From: Chrysoperla carnea
Taxonomy: Eukaryota > Arthropoda > Insecta > Neuroptera > Chrysopidae
Direction: 5' to 3'
Assembly: GCF_905475395.1 (NCBI RefSeq)
Contig: NC_058337.1
Location: forward strand, 138,763,172 to 138,827,171
DNA length: 64,000 nt
Shown: piece by piece, positions 44,101 through 56,202 of the stretch
Position numbering within the stretch: the stretch's first letter is position 1
Layout: every line of letters starts with the position of its first letter
The notes under the pieces: model-generated
What the model was told of the DNA's origin: nothing
What the model saw: only the letters and a program-made list of their open reading frames with translations
Databases searched by the model: none
Program-made: the position numbers and the translations under genes

Positions 44101-44835
44101 GTGGACTCGAATATTTTTGATCATGTCAAGAGCCCAACCGCTATCGCGTTCCTGGAATTCTTCCAATTTTTTCAACAAATAGTTTTTGACATGATCAATG
44201 TACCACTCCTGCATGTCCGTTGTCAGATACATTTCCTTAGCCGACGTTATAAAAGTTTTCAAATCCTCCTCTTTGGTGATGGGCTTAATGAAATTGCCCG
44301 TGAACATAATATACACCTGAAATAAAATCTCATTAGACTATTTAAATTATAAATCTTAAATTTTACTTACCTTGAGGGGATGATTCACTAGCTCACGCCG
44401 AACGTGTCTTCTAAACATTGGAAATGCCCGGTTGAAAAATATATTTGGATCTTTATAATCCAAATTGGTAATCATACCAGTCTTCACCCTGCCCTGGTGG
44501 TGGGTTTCAATTGTCTCCCAGATTAGATGTCGATTTTGTTTTTTGGTGACACCACCACCTTGCTTAACTAAATCTAATCGCAGTCGGTGAAGTTGCCGCT
44601 GGTATGATTTACAAAGTCCAATATTAGCTTCAAGACGCAGAGGATTTTCTTTCTTTAACATCAACATCTTTTTGAATAAGCGGATGTTCTGCTTATTAAG
44701 TAGCATCCATCGCTCAGCTTCCTCCACCGTCTTGATGAGCCTCAACGCTCTCTCCACTTTCTTCATCATATCAGTGCTACCACCTTGAGGTACCACGTTT
44801 AGCGTCTGCATAACATTTCGTTCGTAGGTGTCCAT
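41134..44835 (-). pseudogene. outer DNA polymerase B, exons 1-3 and most of exon 4, split by the inner Maverick
   Basis: The exon structure is identical to the inner gene: 44,835-44,371, 44,316-43,107, 43,047-42,746 and 42,681 onward. The coding frame of exon 4 is cut at 41,134 by the inner TIR and resumes at 25,279. Protein differences from the inner copy are concentrated in exon 2, and exon 4 is essentially identical. All exonuclease and polymerase motifs remain, so the gene was intact until the inner element arrived. Confidence 0.9.
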
Positions 44836-45040
44836 CTTTCAAAAAATTATATTTAAGTTTCACAATAATATTTAAAAAATTTTACACTTACCGTTATATT
44901 TTCAAATACTAAGCAAAATATACGTTACCGAACGTTCAACACTAAAGTTAACTTACAACTGAGTAATATTTGTTTTTTGTATAAAATATATAGACTAAGT
45001 TTAGAATAATAAATATACCAAAAACAAAAAAAAACAAAAA

Positions 45041-45083
<43 letters not shown>
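45041..45083. repeat. AAT microsatellite, about 14 units
   Basis: Shorter allele of the tract at 39,806-39,920, preceded by an A-rich AAAAAACAAAA stretch. It lies upstream of the outer polymerase gene. Confidence 0.85.
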
Positions 45084-45084
<1 letters not shown>

Positions 45085-45194
45085 TAACGTAAAAAATATA
45101 TGCGGAAAAAACTAACTGAAGCAAAGGTGAATTTCAAAAGAGATACTTCAACAGCTACGTACATCACTTTTTATAGCATTATCCCCACCACTAA

Positions 45195-46280
45195 AAAAGT
45201 TGTAATTTGATATTTTTATAATCGTAATTCAAACTAATTATTTTTTCTTGGAATTCAGACAAGTTTAAACATGTTCAAACAAGTTTGAACATGTTCAAAC
45301 AAGTTTGAACTTGTAGCAGGATGATGATATCATATTTTTCAAGGTCAAATTAACATATTCTTGAAAATTGCTGACACGTGTAAAATTATTTTAAGATCAA
45401 AGTCCATTCAAACAAGTTTGAACATGTATTTTTATTATGTAAATTTCAAGTGTCATATTACATTGCTTAATCATAAAAAAATATTAATATCCGGTCACGT
45501 GTTTTGACACATGTAAAATTATTTCAAACAAGTTTGAACTTGTTACAAGATGATGATATCATATTTTTCAAGGTCAAATTAACATATTCTTGAAAATTGC
45601 TGACACGTGTAAAATTATTTTAAGATCAAAGTCCATTCAAACAAGTTTGAACATGTATTTTTATTATGTAAATTTCAAGTGTCATATTACATTGCTTAAT
45701 CATAAAAAAATATTAACATCCGGTCACGTGTCTTGAATTTTATCATGTATATTTAAAGTGTCAAATTACAATATTTTTCAAGGTCAAATTAACATATTCT
45801 TGAAAATTGCTGACTAATGTCAACGTCCCGCCCCCCGTTCACTCTCCGCCACTATTGGTCAAAGCCAATGACGTCATCAATGCTTAGGCAGCCATTATTC
45901 CCCTCCACCACACCTCCCGACGCCATCTTGATTTACTATTGGTCAATGCCGAGGTTTCCAACATTCACCTAGGTTTGCCCTTTTTGGAAAAGTGTACCAT
46001 ACTTTGGGGTTGAAAGTGGGCTCGATTATCTAACGTCCAATTCCCGCCCCCTTTAAGCCCCACTTCCAAGAAACACACTCCTGTCAACCACGCCCATCAC
46101 TATTGGTCAAGCCCCGTTTATGTCATTCCTCACCCCCACCACACCTCCCAACGCCATCTTGATTTACTATTGGTCAATGACGTCATCCAACTTCCGAGGT
46201 TTCCAACATTCACCTAGGTTTGCCCTTTTTTGAAAAGTGTACCATCCAAGCGGGGTTACTTGAGGTCAAACTGCGCCAGG
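45195..46280 (-). repeat. outer Maverick right terminal inverted repeat
   Basis: Complement of 14,974-16,085, ending CATGACTCTTCTACT, then target duplication TTTACC at 46,281-46,286. Confidence 0.85.
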
Positions 46281-46440
46281 AGGTACATGACTCTTCTACT
46301 TTTACCTTTAATTTCTATTACTTTGTCCTTTGTATATTTGGGTACTATTTTATTTCGGCTATTTGTTACAAAAACATTTTCACCTACTGCTAAAAGTGGG
46401 AGATCAATTCGGTCTATGTTTCGGACTAATTTGGCTTTAA
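46281..46440 (-). pseudogene. gypsy integrase C-terminal tail, first part
   Basis: On the minus strand this region reads a C-terminal integrase segment (VGENVFVTNSRNK is visible) in a frame shifted by one relative to the upstream gag-integrase ORF. It runs into the outer Maverick at 46,280 and resumes at 14,973. Confidence 0.6.
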
Positions 46441-48246
46441 TTAATTGTTCTGTTTAGTAATTAAATCTTTTATAATTTGTTTTTCCTCAATATATTTATT
46501 AGCATAAGTAGAATGTATATTATCGGTGGTAGGTTTTAAAATTTGATTATCTCGTGGATGCATGTCATATTTATTTACTTTACAGAAATCGCAATTATTT
46601 ATGTATTTTTGAATTTTGGACTTCATATTGTCAAAATAATAAAGCTTTCTAAGATGGTTCAGTGTTTTATCAATCCCACGATGGATTGATAATTCATGAT
46701 AGTCTTTTATAAGTTTTGTTTGTTCATCAAAGTTTTCAACATCCTGTAAGAATTTAGTGCACCGAATGATTTTTAATTTTGAATCAAAATGTTTTAGATA
46801 TGCGTTTTGAATAACGTTGAAAATGATGTCTACTGTATAGATAGCATTTTGTTTATTCTTAACAATTTCTGTATTTAAAATTTTAATAGCTATGGATTCG
46901 TCTATTTTTGGTATTGTTAATACAATATGTTGTCTTGTTTGAAATAATTTAGTTAGTTTTCTTTCATATTTTGTTCCTAATTTAATAATTATTTGTCGTG
47001 AAAAGTTATTTAATGCTCGTTTGGATTCTATTATACCGCGATTAAGGTTTTCTTCGGCTGATTGTTGAATACTATTGCTATTTAAACTGTTTATTTGAAC
47101 TCTAAATATTGTGTCTACGTTAGTTTTTCTCTTAACAGTTTCATTAGTTTCATGCTCTATATTAAAGTTATTACCGAGTAACTTTATTTTCCACCTTGTA
47201 AAATTTTGATCATCAACAGGTACATCTAAAGTTTCTGACTGTTCTTTTTCAGGAATTTTATTAGTTTTATCAAATGAAATATAGTTATCATATGGGTTAC
47301 TTCGAGAATTTTCGACGTTATCATAAGCGGTAATATTATTAATTTGATTAAATGATTGTTTGGTATTTCCACTCGAAATATCCATAGGTTCAGTACTTGG
47401 TAGTTGCGATCTATAAGTTGGTGAACTTTTAAATCGACTTTGTTGGGGTGGAAAATGGTTTTGATACCAAGTCGGTTGATTATGCTGTAAGGGGCGGTAA
47501 TGAATCGGATTATTAAATGTATTATTTCGAAATGATTGTTCTGGTCGTAATTGCATACATTCCGTTGAAAAATTGGGTATTTGATAGTCATTTACAAAAT
47601 TGTGTGTAAGAACGCTATTGTTATGTGGATAACTATTTTGTATTTGTCTCGGTTGGGAATTTACATTTGGTTGAGATATTCTATATCTATCTTGATTAGA
47701 CTGTTGCATTGAAATTTCATTTACACAAATATCATACGCTTCCTTGATTGTTTTTGGTCGGTTGGATCTCACGATATACCCTAAATTTTGATCTAATCCT
47801 GCTATAAAAGATTTTAAAACAATATTCAAGTATACTTCGTTTTGTGCGTTTATGAATTCTTCAGATTTTGTTCGATCTACTGAGTTTAACAAAACGGTTT
47901 GTAAATCAACTACTTCTGTATAGTAATGTTTTAAATATTTATTTCCTTGATAAATAGTATTTAATTTATGAAGAATTAATTGTATTGTTCGATTGTCTGT
48001 GAAATGAGTTATTAATATTTCTTTAATAGTTTCCCAGTTAGAAGGGGTCCCACATGCAATGAGAGCATTTCGAGCTGGTCCTCTTATTTTTTGTTTTAAC
48101 CAATTAATCAATAAAGAGTTGTTCGCATTTGCTCCTTGGAGAACGAAATCTCCCATTTCAATGAATGTATTTAAAATTTCTGGACAACCTTCGTAGTAGT
48201 CCATATTTTTTAATATATTAATTACTGTTACTTTACTAGTAGCCAT
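46441..48246 (-). pseudogene. Gag fused to integrase zinc-binding domain by internal deletion
   Basis: One 601-codon frame. Residues about 1-190 look like a Ty3/gypsy Gag capsid (ANANNSLLINWLKQKIRG, FIAGLDQNLGYIVRSNRP). A Gln/Asn/Pro-rich region follows. The last ~100 residues hold the HHCC zinc-binding domain of a retroviral-type integrase (HELSIHRGIDKTLNHLRKLYY...CDFCKVNK). Protease, reverse transcriptase, RNase H and the integrase core are missing, so a large deletion fused the two ends in frame. The element could move only if helped in trans. Confidence 0.75.
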
Positions 48247-48377
48247 ATTAGCTTTGTTATTTTCTAATTTTAATTTTGAGTTATTATGTATTTGGTATAA
48301 TTAAATAATATTTAAAAAATTTTGTTAGTATTATTTAAATTTGAATTTTCTAAATTATAATTAAGCTATATTTTATT

Positions 48378-48656
48378 TCATAATTGTTGATAAATCTTCG
48401 TCCGTATTTGAATCGGAGCTAAGATTTTTTTGAATAATCTAACTTTTAGCTTATTCTTTACTTTAAATTTAGTAGGATGTTTAGGCATTAAGGTGTAGGT
48501 ATTCGAATATTCAACAAAGAAAAATTTACTTACATTTGAAATATGAACACCAACCACATTGTTACGTTTAAATTCCAGATAATTCCAAAAAAGAATACCA
48601 TAAATCTTCGATACGCCGTCGAAAATGGATTTAACCAGTTCCAATGTTGCTTCCAA
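48378..48656 (-). other. leader ORF of unknown significance in the LTR element
   Basis: A 92-codon frame between the primer binding site and gag on the minus strand. Its position is the 5' leader of the retroelement. The basic C-terminus (FKVKNKLKVRLFKK) is visible, but no family is recognised. It may be chance. Confidence 0.3.
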
Positions 48657-48800
48657 TCCAGTAAATTTTATTTTGTACTCTGGTTGATATTAAAAATTTA
48701 TTTGGAGTGTAGATACGTCCCAAAGACTTAAGAACCACTCGTAGAATTTACACAAATTTACGATGGACGCGATAATTTTCGAAAATTTTTTTCTCAAATT

Positions 48801-48818
48801 ATCCTACCGGCTGCGCCA
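48801..48818 (-). promoter_or_regulatory. tRNA primer binding site of the LTR element
   Basis: The complement reads TGGCGCAGCCGGTAGGAT immediately inside the 5' LTR, overlapping its last base. A TGGCGCAG-type site is characteristic of insect errantivirus-group gypsy elements, where it is assigned to tRNA-Ser. Confidence 0.75.
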
Positions 48819-49373
48819 TTAATATCTTGTAGACCAGATATTTAAATAAAAATTTATTTATTTAATTAAATTTACAATTTAATTTACACTTGTACAAAAT
48901 TAAAGTAACAACAATTAAAAATAAATATTTTAATGAAACGAATTATTTAACAATCCGAACGTATGTCAAACGATTGTAATAATAAGTAATATTGAAACAA
49001 AGATATCCGAACCCGAACATACGTCAAAAAGTTTGGATACTAAGTATTTTTGTACATTAGATAGTTTACTTTATATATGCTTTTAAAATATTGCTTAGTA
49101 CTTAAGAAATGTGTTAAAATATCCTTTTTGTAATATGATCTTTTGTGACCGTCCAGATGGTATAACATTAATATTATTAAGGGTCAACTTTCTCTTAATA
49201 TTTAAAGGACAGTTTTCTGAGAAATGTTTGAGTATAGCAATATTTAAAATAAACTTTCTAAAATAACTATTCTAATTTATGTTAACTAATTAACAAATGC
49301 GTGACATGCACATGTTGCATTATATTATGGTTTTAAGTCTAAAAAAAATATAAGTAATAGGGAATATATAATT
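48818..49373 (-). repeat. LTR (5' LTR of the minus-strand element)
   Basis: 556 bp, almost identical to 11,823-12,378. It is followed directly by the CTGG duplication at 49,374-49,377 and the group II intron ORF. Confidence 0.85.
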
Positions 49374-49644
49374 CTGGCGTATTCCAAGTTTCTTTGTCTA
49401 CACCAGCAGTTCTTTTTCCTCGATTCTCAGTCACTCTTCTAACTGCAATAGCTTTACCGCTAAAAGAATGGGTTAGTAGTCGTTGCAAGGCTTTGACTTT
49501 GCCCCATCTACCTTCCTTTGTTGCCTTTACGATACGCACCTGATAACTCTTAACAATTCTATTACATTCTTGCCAGTTTATGCTGTGCCAGTCTGTATTG
49601 TTGTCAGTAGACGCACTAACTGTCTTTTTATTTACAGCTAACAT
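49374..49644 (-). pseudogene. ltrA: group II intron reverse transcriptase (LtrA-type), N-terminal part
   Basis: Starts at the ATG complementary to 49,642-49,644 with an AAAGGAGAAA ribosome binding site. The 90 residues include the RT-0 leader typical of these proteins (WHSINWQECNRIVKSYQVRI, then RRVTENRGKRTAGVDKETW). The frame is cut after WNTP by the LTR element and continues at 11,822. The longer upstream frame to 49,836 is intron RNA, not protein. Confidence 0.85.
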
Positions 49645-50240
49645 TTGCTTTTCTCCTTTGAAAGTTTTATCAAATTCTCTCGTAATAAGAGACCTAGCAG
49701 AAGTCTGCCCGCTTTCGCGTGAAGTAATGTTACAACTTCTATCTATTTTATTACAAAATAGCATTCGCTTTTTCTGCTTTTCTTTACCTGCATCTTTACC
49801 AGCTCCTCTTACGACTTGCCTTATTTTAAACATCAAGGAAAAGATACAGGCTTACTGTGTTTTGCTTTTGTAACAAAAAAATGGGTTAGGTTCTACCTTT
49901 CTGCCGGTGATCATTTAGTCCACGTATTGCAAGCGCATCAATACAATAACCATATCACATCTCCTTTTGGATAAAGCCTTTCAGCATCTTTGGCTCTTCA
50001 ATTGTGACGACATTTATCAGTAGTTCACATATGTTAACCATACCATTTGAGCCTAGTCTCTAACCGCATGATGCTTGCAGTTCAATTTTCCTCTCACGAT
50101 TCCAATCCTCTTACGAGCCAAGTACAGTGTCCTAGTAGCTTCATACAAAAAATCACTTCAATGCATGTACCAGTAGGCTACTGTTGGTAGAACAACAGGT
50201 TTAATCTATTTTCATAGTTAAACAATTACATAAGCAACGT
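49645..50240 (-). ncRNA. group II intron RNA, 5' domains
   Basis: On the minus strand the roughly 600 bp upstream of the intron ORF contain domain I-like blocks (GTAAGAGGATTGGAATCG, GAGAGGAAAATTGAACTGCA, GCGGTTAGAGACTAGGCTC) that are common in bacterial group II introns. The exact 5' splice site (GUGYG-type) is not clear from the sequence, so the 50,240 end is approximate. The intron is inserted antisense to the Toprim gene. Domains V and VI would be beyond the IS200 on the other side and are not seen. Confidence 0.6.
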
Positions 50241-51068
50241 CACATCGCCCGTGCCAACAATTCAGCAAGTAATGTAACGGTTATAGCAGAAGGGGTAGAG
50301 ACGGCTTTAAATATTGGGGAAGCTGGTATTAAGGGTAAAATTCTTTGTAGTTTAGGTGTAAGTAACATCCGAAACTATGAGCCTATCAAAGGTGAGAGAA
50401 TAATAATTGCTGCTGATAATGATGGCAAAGACGCAGTATCAGTTAATACTGTCATTAAGGCTCAGGAAGAATTAATTAGGCAAGGAGCGACGGTAGCAAT
50501 AATACGACCACCGGAAAAAGGTGATTTTAATGATATGTTAAAATCCCAAGGGGCCGAATCTATAGACAAGCTTATAGAGCCTGAAATAATAAAATTAACA
50601 GCAGCTAGCAAAGTAACAGAACTTAAATCATCCTTAAAAGCAAGTGATGATAGAAAATCACAATTTCAGTCTATAGAATTATTATTTTCAAAATTTGCAA
50701 ATAACGATAATAAAGGACTAAATAATTTGCAGCAACAGCAAATAAAAGCTCTAGCAAAGTTTGGCACAGCAGAAAATATCGATACTGCTATGCAACTCTA
50801 CAGAGAAAAAGGTATAGATTCTTGTATGCTCTACAGTAACAAGATTTGCATAGCAGCAATAGAGCAGAAGATACAGAAAGATTTACAAATTATGCAGAAT
50901 AAATTTGATCCTATTATCATCCTCATCCCTGAAGATTACTTAAATGCCATAGGAAGAGATAAACAAGTAATGCAATATATAAGTCCACGCTCAGAAATAG
51001 GTAAAATGGTAAAAAGTGAGTTAAAGCAAGTATCTGAGATCAAACTAAATCAAGGAATAAGAGTTTAG
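50229..51068 (+). pseudogene. Toprim-domain primase/relaxase-type protein, 5'-truncated
   Basis: The frame is open from about 50,229 with no start. It carries a Toprim fold: the catalytic Glu in VIAEGVETALNI, then IIAADNDGKDA with the DxD acidic pair, then GDFNDML. This arrangement is found in plasmid and conjugative-element primases (Toprim_3 type), such as those in rickettsial mobile elements. The C-terminal ~180 residues are helical. The N-terminus was separated by the group II intron. The intact stop at 51,066 lies 30 bp before the IS21. Confidence 0.65.
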
Positions 51069-51192
51069 ATTATAGTGTAATAATATTTTACCAATTGTCA
51101 TTGCTAAAGTAAAAGGGACCAGTAAATTGCACGAAAAAGGGACCAGAGAATTTGGTGTAACCTAATAAGGTTATAATGTATCTAGTGATACA

Positions 51193-52245
51193 ATGATAAG
51201 AATAAATATGTACACAACAATTATCACCCTTTATAAGCAAGGCAACAGCCAAAGAAATATTGCCAAACTAACGAGGATAGACCGTAAAACAGTAAGAAAA
51301 ATAGTAAATCGTTATGTAGAGTCTGGTACAGAATATCCTGCACCCTATGAACGATCTTCAGCACTGGATTCTTGGCACGAACAAATAATTGAGTTATTAG
51401 AAAAGAATCTAAGTTACATAAGAATTTTTGAAGAGTTAAAAATTCAAGGTTATACAAAAAGTTATGGTTCGCTAACCCGTTATATCAAAAAATATAAGAT
51501 TCAGAATAACAGTTGCATTCGGTTTCATACTGTAGCAGGAGAGGAAGCACAAGTAGATTTTGGTGACATAGGCTTACAGTATAATGCTCAAGGGCGTACA
51601 GTTAAAGCATATGTATTTAATATGCGTTTAAGCTATAGTCGCCTTGATTATTATGGAGTAGTGTTTGATCAAAGTTGTAAAACATGGATACAATGTCATA
51701 TCAATGCATTTAATTATTTTGCTGGCAGTCCAAAAGTAATAAAACTTGATAATCTTAAAGCTGGGGTGGTAGATAGCAATTTCTTTGAGCCTGTATATCA
51801 GAAGGAATTCAAACGTTTAGCTGATCATTATGGGATTTTACTTTCTCCTTGTCGTATATATCAACCTCAAGAAAAAGGCAAAGTAGAATCAGGCATAAAG
51901 TATGTCAAAAATAACTTTTTTGCTGGACGTAAATTTCATAGATATGAAGAATTAATACACGATCTTGCCAACTGGTTAAATAAAGCAAATAACCGAATAC
52001 ATGGCACTACTAAAAAAATTCCTCAGGAACTATTTGAGCAAGAAGAAAGTAATAATTTAATACCCTTACCATTAGAAACGTTTGATGTGTCATCGTGGCA
52101 TAATCGAAAAGTAGCAAAAGATTGTCATATCACCATAGATAATAATTATTATCCCGTACCAGCAAAATATATATACAGTGAAGTATTGGTACAATTATCA
52201 CCAAACCTTGTTCAAATATTTTCTATACAAAATGATTTAATGATA
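51193..52245 (+). pseudogene. istA: IS21 transposase IstA, 5' part
   Basis: N-terminal HTH (NSQRNIAKLTRIDRKTVRKIV), then the DDE core: Asp in AQVDFGDIGLQ, Asp in VIKLDNLKAG and Glu in KGKVESGIKYV. Real IstA sequence stops at 52,245. The last 32 codons of the open frame to 52,341 come from the inserted element. The remainder of the gene is at 56,209-56,580. Confidence 0.85.
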
Positions 52246-53153
52246 TCCCACCAAAAACATAAATGTGTAAAAAGGCGTAGATGTCACAGAATCCCAATAA
52301 ACTCAATTACGTCAGCCCAAAAAAGTTGTGAAATCCCGTAGAGAAAAAAATTCTTCGAAAAAAATTTATAAAAATGACATAAATTTATTGAGTAACTTTT
52401 CCGTAAAGACGCATTAAAGTATTACATTAGCAACTTTTCGGGGACTTCATACCTACACGCACCTGTACAGGAGAACAAAAGAAAATCGTTAACCCCCTAC
52501 TACCTCCCTCCTCCCCTCTAATTTTAAGACGTTATAATTTTTTCACAACTTTTTTTAAACATCAAAATTTAAATTTAAACAATCGAAAGTATTCTTCAGA
52601 TAAAAGTCAAGCACCTACTTAACAAAGGCCTAATTTTATTTTACTAAAGTACGAAAATTATTGGTTTAAATTTCTTGTCAAGTTTCTCCTTAGTACGTAT
52701 TTATTTTATATTTTACTTCGCAAGTTTTTATTTTTGGATTCGTTTTTCTATTCCGAAAACTTGCGAAGTAAAATATAAAATAAATACGTACTAAGGAGAA
52801 ACCTACACAAGAAATTTAAACCAATAATTTTCGTACTTTAGTAAAATAAAATTAGGCCTTATTATATTAACATTAGAGGGGAGGAGGGAGGTAGTAGGGG
52901 GTTAACGATTTTCTTTTGTTCTCCTGTACAGGTGCGTGTAGGTATGAAGTCACCGAAAAGTTGCTAATGTAATACTTTAATGCGTCTTTACGGAATAGTT
53001 ACTCAATAAATTTATGTCATTTTTATAAATTTTTTTCGAAGAATTTTTTTCTCTACGGGATTTCACAACTTTTTTGGGCTGACGTAATTGAGTTTATTGG
53101 GATTCTGTGACATCTACGCCTTTTTACACATTTATGTTTTTGGTGGGATATCA
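52241..53153. repeat. large imperfect palindrome (foldback), about 0.9 kb
   Basis: Arms of about 400 bp pair around a centre near 52,745 (ACTTCGCAAG / CTTGCGAAGT). The left arm carries about 100 bp extra near 52,520-52,620. The outer tips are TGATATCCCACC and its complement. The repeat includes GAGGGGAGGAGGGAGGTAG purine tracts. It forms the left part of the insert in istA. Confidence 0.8.
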
Positions 53154-53674
53154 CTTCTTTTTGCCAGGCAATAGTATTTAAGTTGAAAGTGTTTGTAACA
53201 ATTTAAACTCTCCATTATGAATACATTGAATTACTGTTGAATACTGAGCCTCGAACGTCAAGAGAGATGTCATCAAAATTGTGTTATTTATAAATATTGT
53301 AATGAAAATTTCATTTTCATATAACTGATATTGATTATTTTATAATACATTCTATATAATTTACGCCTAATTTGCGTCCTCATGGGTAAACAGTCATGTT
53401 TTCGAAAAAATGTTTCTTGCAAAAGTTGGTTATTTGTTTATAAGGAATATTTTTTACATTAAAATTTTTGTTCTATCTATAATGGTTTACAAGATTGGTC
53501 CCACAGACCCAGGACTCAATTGACGTATATTGCTCATTTACGAACTTGACCTCACTTTTTACGTCCTGAGTACGCTATAAAAATTTCATCTTAATATTTC
53601 TTTTCGTTTTTGTGTTATCGTGTTGGCAGACAGACAGACAGATATTATGTAACTGCAAATATTTAGGCCTTATT

Positions 53675-54590
53675 TATGGGTAATACGCACAGCTTGATTT
53701 CATATAATAGTTCTGCACATGGATTGATCCTGAATATTACAACGGCTCATACAGGGGCCTTATATTTTGTAAGTGCGCATAATTGGGTCTTATATATTGA
53801 TAATGCGCACACTTTGATCCCATATAATTGTTCTGCGCATGGGATAATCTGGAATATAACAACTGCACATACATGAACCTTAAATTTTGTAAGTGTGCAT
53901 ATTTGGGTCTTATATATTGGAAGTGCGCACTGATTAATCATAAATTATAGTTCTGCGCATGCATTTAACCTGAATCTTACAACTACGCATACGCTGAATT
54001 TATATTTTGTTACTGCGCGTATGTAGGCCTTATATATTGCTAGTACACGCATGTGGATTACATGAAATAGTACTGCGCATGGGTTGATTCTAAATATTAC
54101 AACTGCGCAAACGGGAACCCTATATTTTGTAAATGGGCATATTCGGTCCTTAAATATTGAAAATGCGCATAAATTAATCACAAATGATAGTTCTGCGCAT
54201 ACATTTTACCTGAATCTTAGAACTGCGCATTAGCTTAGTTAATATTTTGCTACTGCGCATATGTAGGCCTTATATATTGCTAGTGCGCACATGTGGATTA
54301 CATGTAATAGTACTGCGCATGGGTTGATCCTGAATATTACAACTGCGCATACAGGGACTTTATATTTTGTTAGTGCGCATATTTGGGTATTATATCCGGG
54401 AAGTGCCCACAGATTAATCAATAATTAAAGTTGTGCGCATGCATTTGTCCTGAATCTTGCAACTGCGCATACGCTAAATTTATATTTTGTTACTGCGCAC
54501 ATGTAGGCCTTAAAAATTGCTAGTGCGCACACGAGGATTAGATGTAATAGTACTGCGCATAGGTTGACCCTCAATTCAAGCAAGTCTCTG
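53675..54590. repeat. 31-bp degenerate tandem repeats centred on TGCGCAT
   Basis: The motif TGCGCAT or TGCGCAC recurs about every 31 bp, roughly 28 times. A higher-order period of about 250 bp is visible (TATGTAGGCCTTATATATTG recurs near 54,020, 54,260 and 54,500). Frames across it on both strands are not genes. Confidence 0.75.
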
Positions 54591-56202
54591 TCGAATGTCC
54601 AAAATCGCATCTTTCTATAATTTAGAAGTCCCTTAGAATCGGTATAGCTGAATCATTTATAGATAAATCAATTATAGTGGAAGTGATGGAAAAATAATAA
54701 CGCCACTAACCTTACCATGTTTTGTTATCAAATCTAAACGTGTATACAAAATTTCAACTCAATCGGTTGAAGATATCTGCTTTAAAATTGAGTAATAAGA
54801 TTCCCCCCCCCCCCCATTTAACAAAATATTGCGGAAGCGACGAGAAAATTCGATCAAGTCAACCATAAAAATTCAATATCATTCAAAGTCAGCGTGCATA
54901 CAAAATTTCAACGTAATCGATTGAGGGTGTCGGCTTCAAAATTGGGTTGCAAGATTATTTATTGTTGAACATAACAATACCATTGTTTTTAAGAAAATAA
55001 AATTCGTTGTCATTGCAACAATTAGTAGTGAACACTACAAGACATATAAGCAAAATGGTTTAAAACATCTTGTGAAATTATATTTATACTTTTTTTAAAT
55101 TTAAGGACAAAAATAGTTGGATTTTGCATTATCGAAAAAAACAGGGCTGGTTATTTACTTTCTCGAGGGAAAATGATTGTTTTTTCGAAAAAATGTTTCA
55201 AACAAAAGTTGTTTATTTTTATGTAAGGAACATTTTTTACATTTAAACTTTTGTTCTATCTCTTACCGTTTTTTCGAAAATTGTAATTTAATTTTTTACT
55301 TTATTTGCTTTTCACGAGAAAAAAATTAGTTTTACAACAAAATTTTTCATACAGAATTGTTTAATTTTATGCAAGGAACATTTTTTGCATTTAAACTTTT
55401 GTTCTATCTCTTACAGTTTTTGCTATAAAAGCAAATTAAAATTTTCCTAATTAATGTAACATAATAATTTTAATATGTTTTCTACATGGTACTTTGAATT
55501 TTATAGGGTCTTATGAATTGAAATATTTTATTTAATTTTTATAATATTTTGAGTTGGAAATATTGAAATACACAGTTAATTTTTGATTATTTATTTAATA
55601 TTTATTCAAATTTAATCAATATTCAATTAAAATTATATAAATAACAAATTTTTAAGCGTATTTAAGCTTTCCCATACAAATTGTATTGGAAAAAAAACTA
55701 GCCTTCTGATTGGTTCATATTTTAACATGTATTTTTAAATGGGGTAAAAATGCACCTTTAATTAGCGAAATTTCCCATTTCCCGTTAAAAATTTTGATAT
55801 TTGGTATTTTTTCTGGGGTATGATTTTTCTCTAATTTATTTTAACGAAAACCGCATCTTTATACCATTTCTCAGTTTTGCTGTGAATTCATATCACTCAG
55901 CAACAAAATTTCGGGGCGTGGCCGTTTTTTGACGCGTTATTGCTCGGAAACGATGAGAGCCGTGAACGTGAGCTTTGATTTACGGCGTCCCAGAGTATAT
56001 ATCTACTTAAGTTGAAAATCTCAACGTTATAGCTCAAGTAGTTTCTGAGATATAAGGGTGTGAAAAAGGGCTATTTGACGTCCTGTATATATAGTCACAG
56101 CAAAAGCATACACATTTCACATATACATCATCATACATTACACTTTCAATTTTCGATTTTCCATTTTTTTAAATTAATCTACGCTTTGCACTGCTGTGCT
56201 AT
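54591..56202. other. gene-free part of the unclassified element
   Basis: AT-rich, with a poly-C run at about 54,804-54,815 and two related segments (GAACATTTTTTACATTTAAAC at about 55,227, a similar one at about 55,377). A conserved-looking GC-richer stretch at 55,900-56,090 (ATTGCTCGGAAACGATGAGAG) follows. No coding frame. Confidence 0.5.

Larger units (their letters stand above)
52246..56202. mobile_element. unclassified eukaryotic repeat element inserted in istA
   Basis: Flanked by an exact 6-bp duplication ATGATA (52,240-52,245 and 56,203-56,208). Removing it plus one duplication joins istA in frame. The 3,957-bp insert has a 0.9-kb palindrome, a 0.9-kb block of 31-bp GCGCAT-centred repeats and about 1.6 kb of AT-rich sequence with repeated AAAATTTCAAC..AATCG and GGAACATTTTTTACATTTAAAC phrases. 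No protein gene and no clear terminal inverted repeat are seen. Its composition is unlike the bacterial flanks and like arthropod repetitive DNA. Confidence 0.7.

Noticed and set aside
49645-49836. N-terminal extension of the group II intron protein
   Set aside because: The ATG at 49,642-49,644 has a strong ribosome binding site, and the upstream bases are intron RNA.
52246-52341. IstA C-terminus as read in the open frame to 52,341
   Set aside because: These codons belong to the inserted element; authentic IstA resumes at 56,209.
53675-54590. CRISPR-like or coding interpretation of the regularly spaced TGCGCAT motifs
   Set aside because: The repeats are degenerate throughout with no repeat/spacer partition, and frames on both strands are short and arise from the periodicity.
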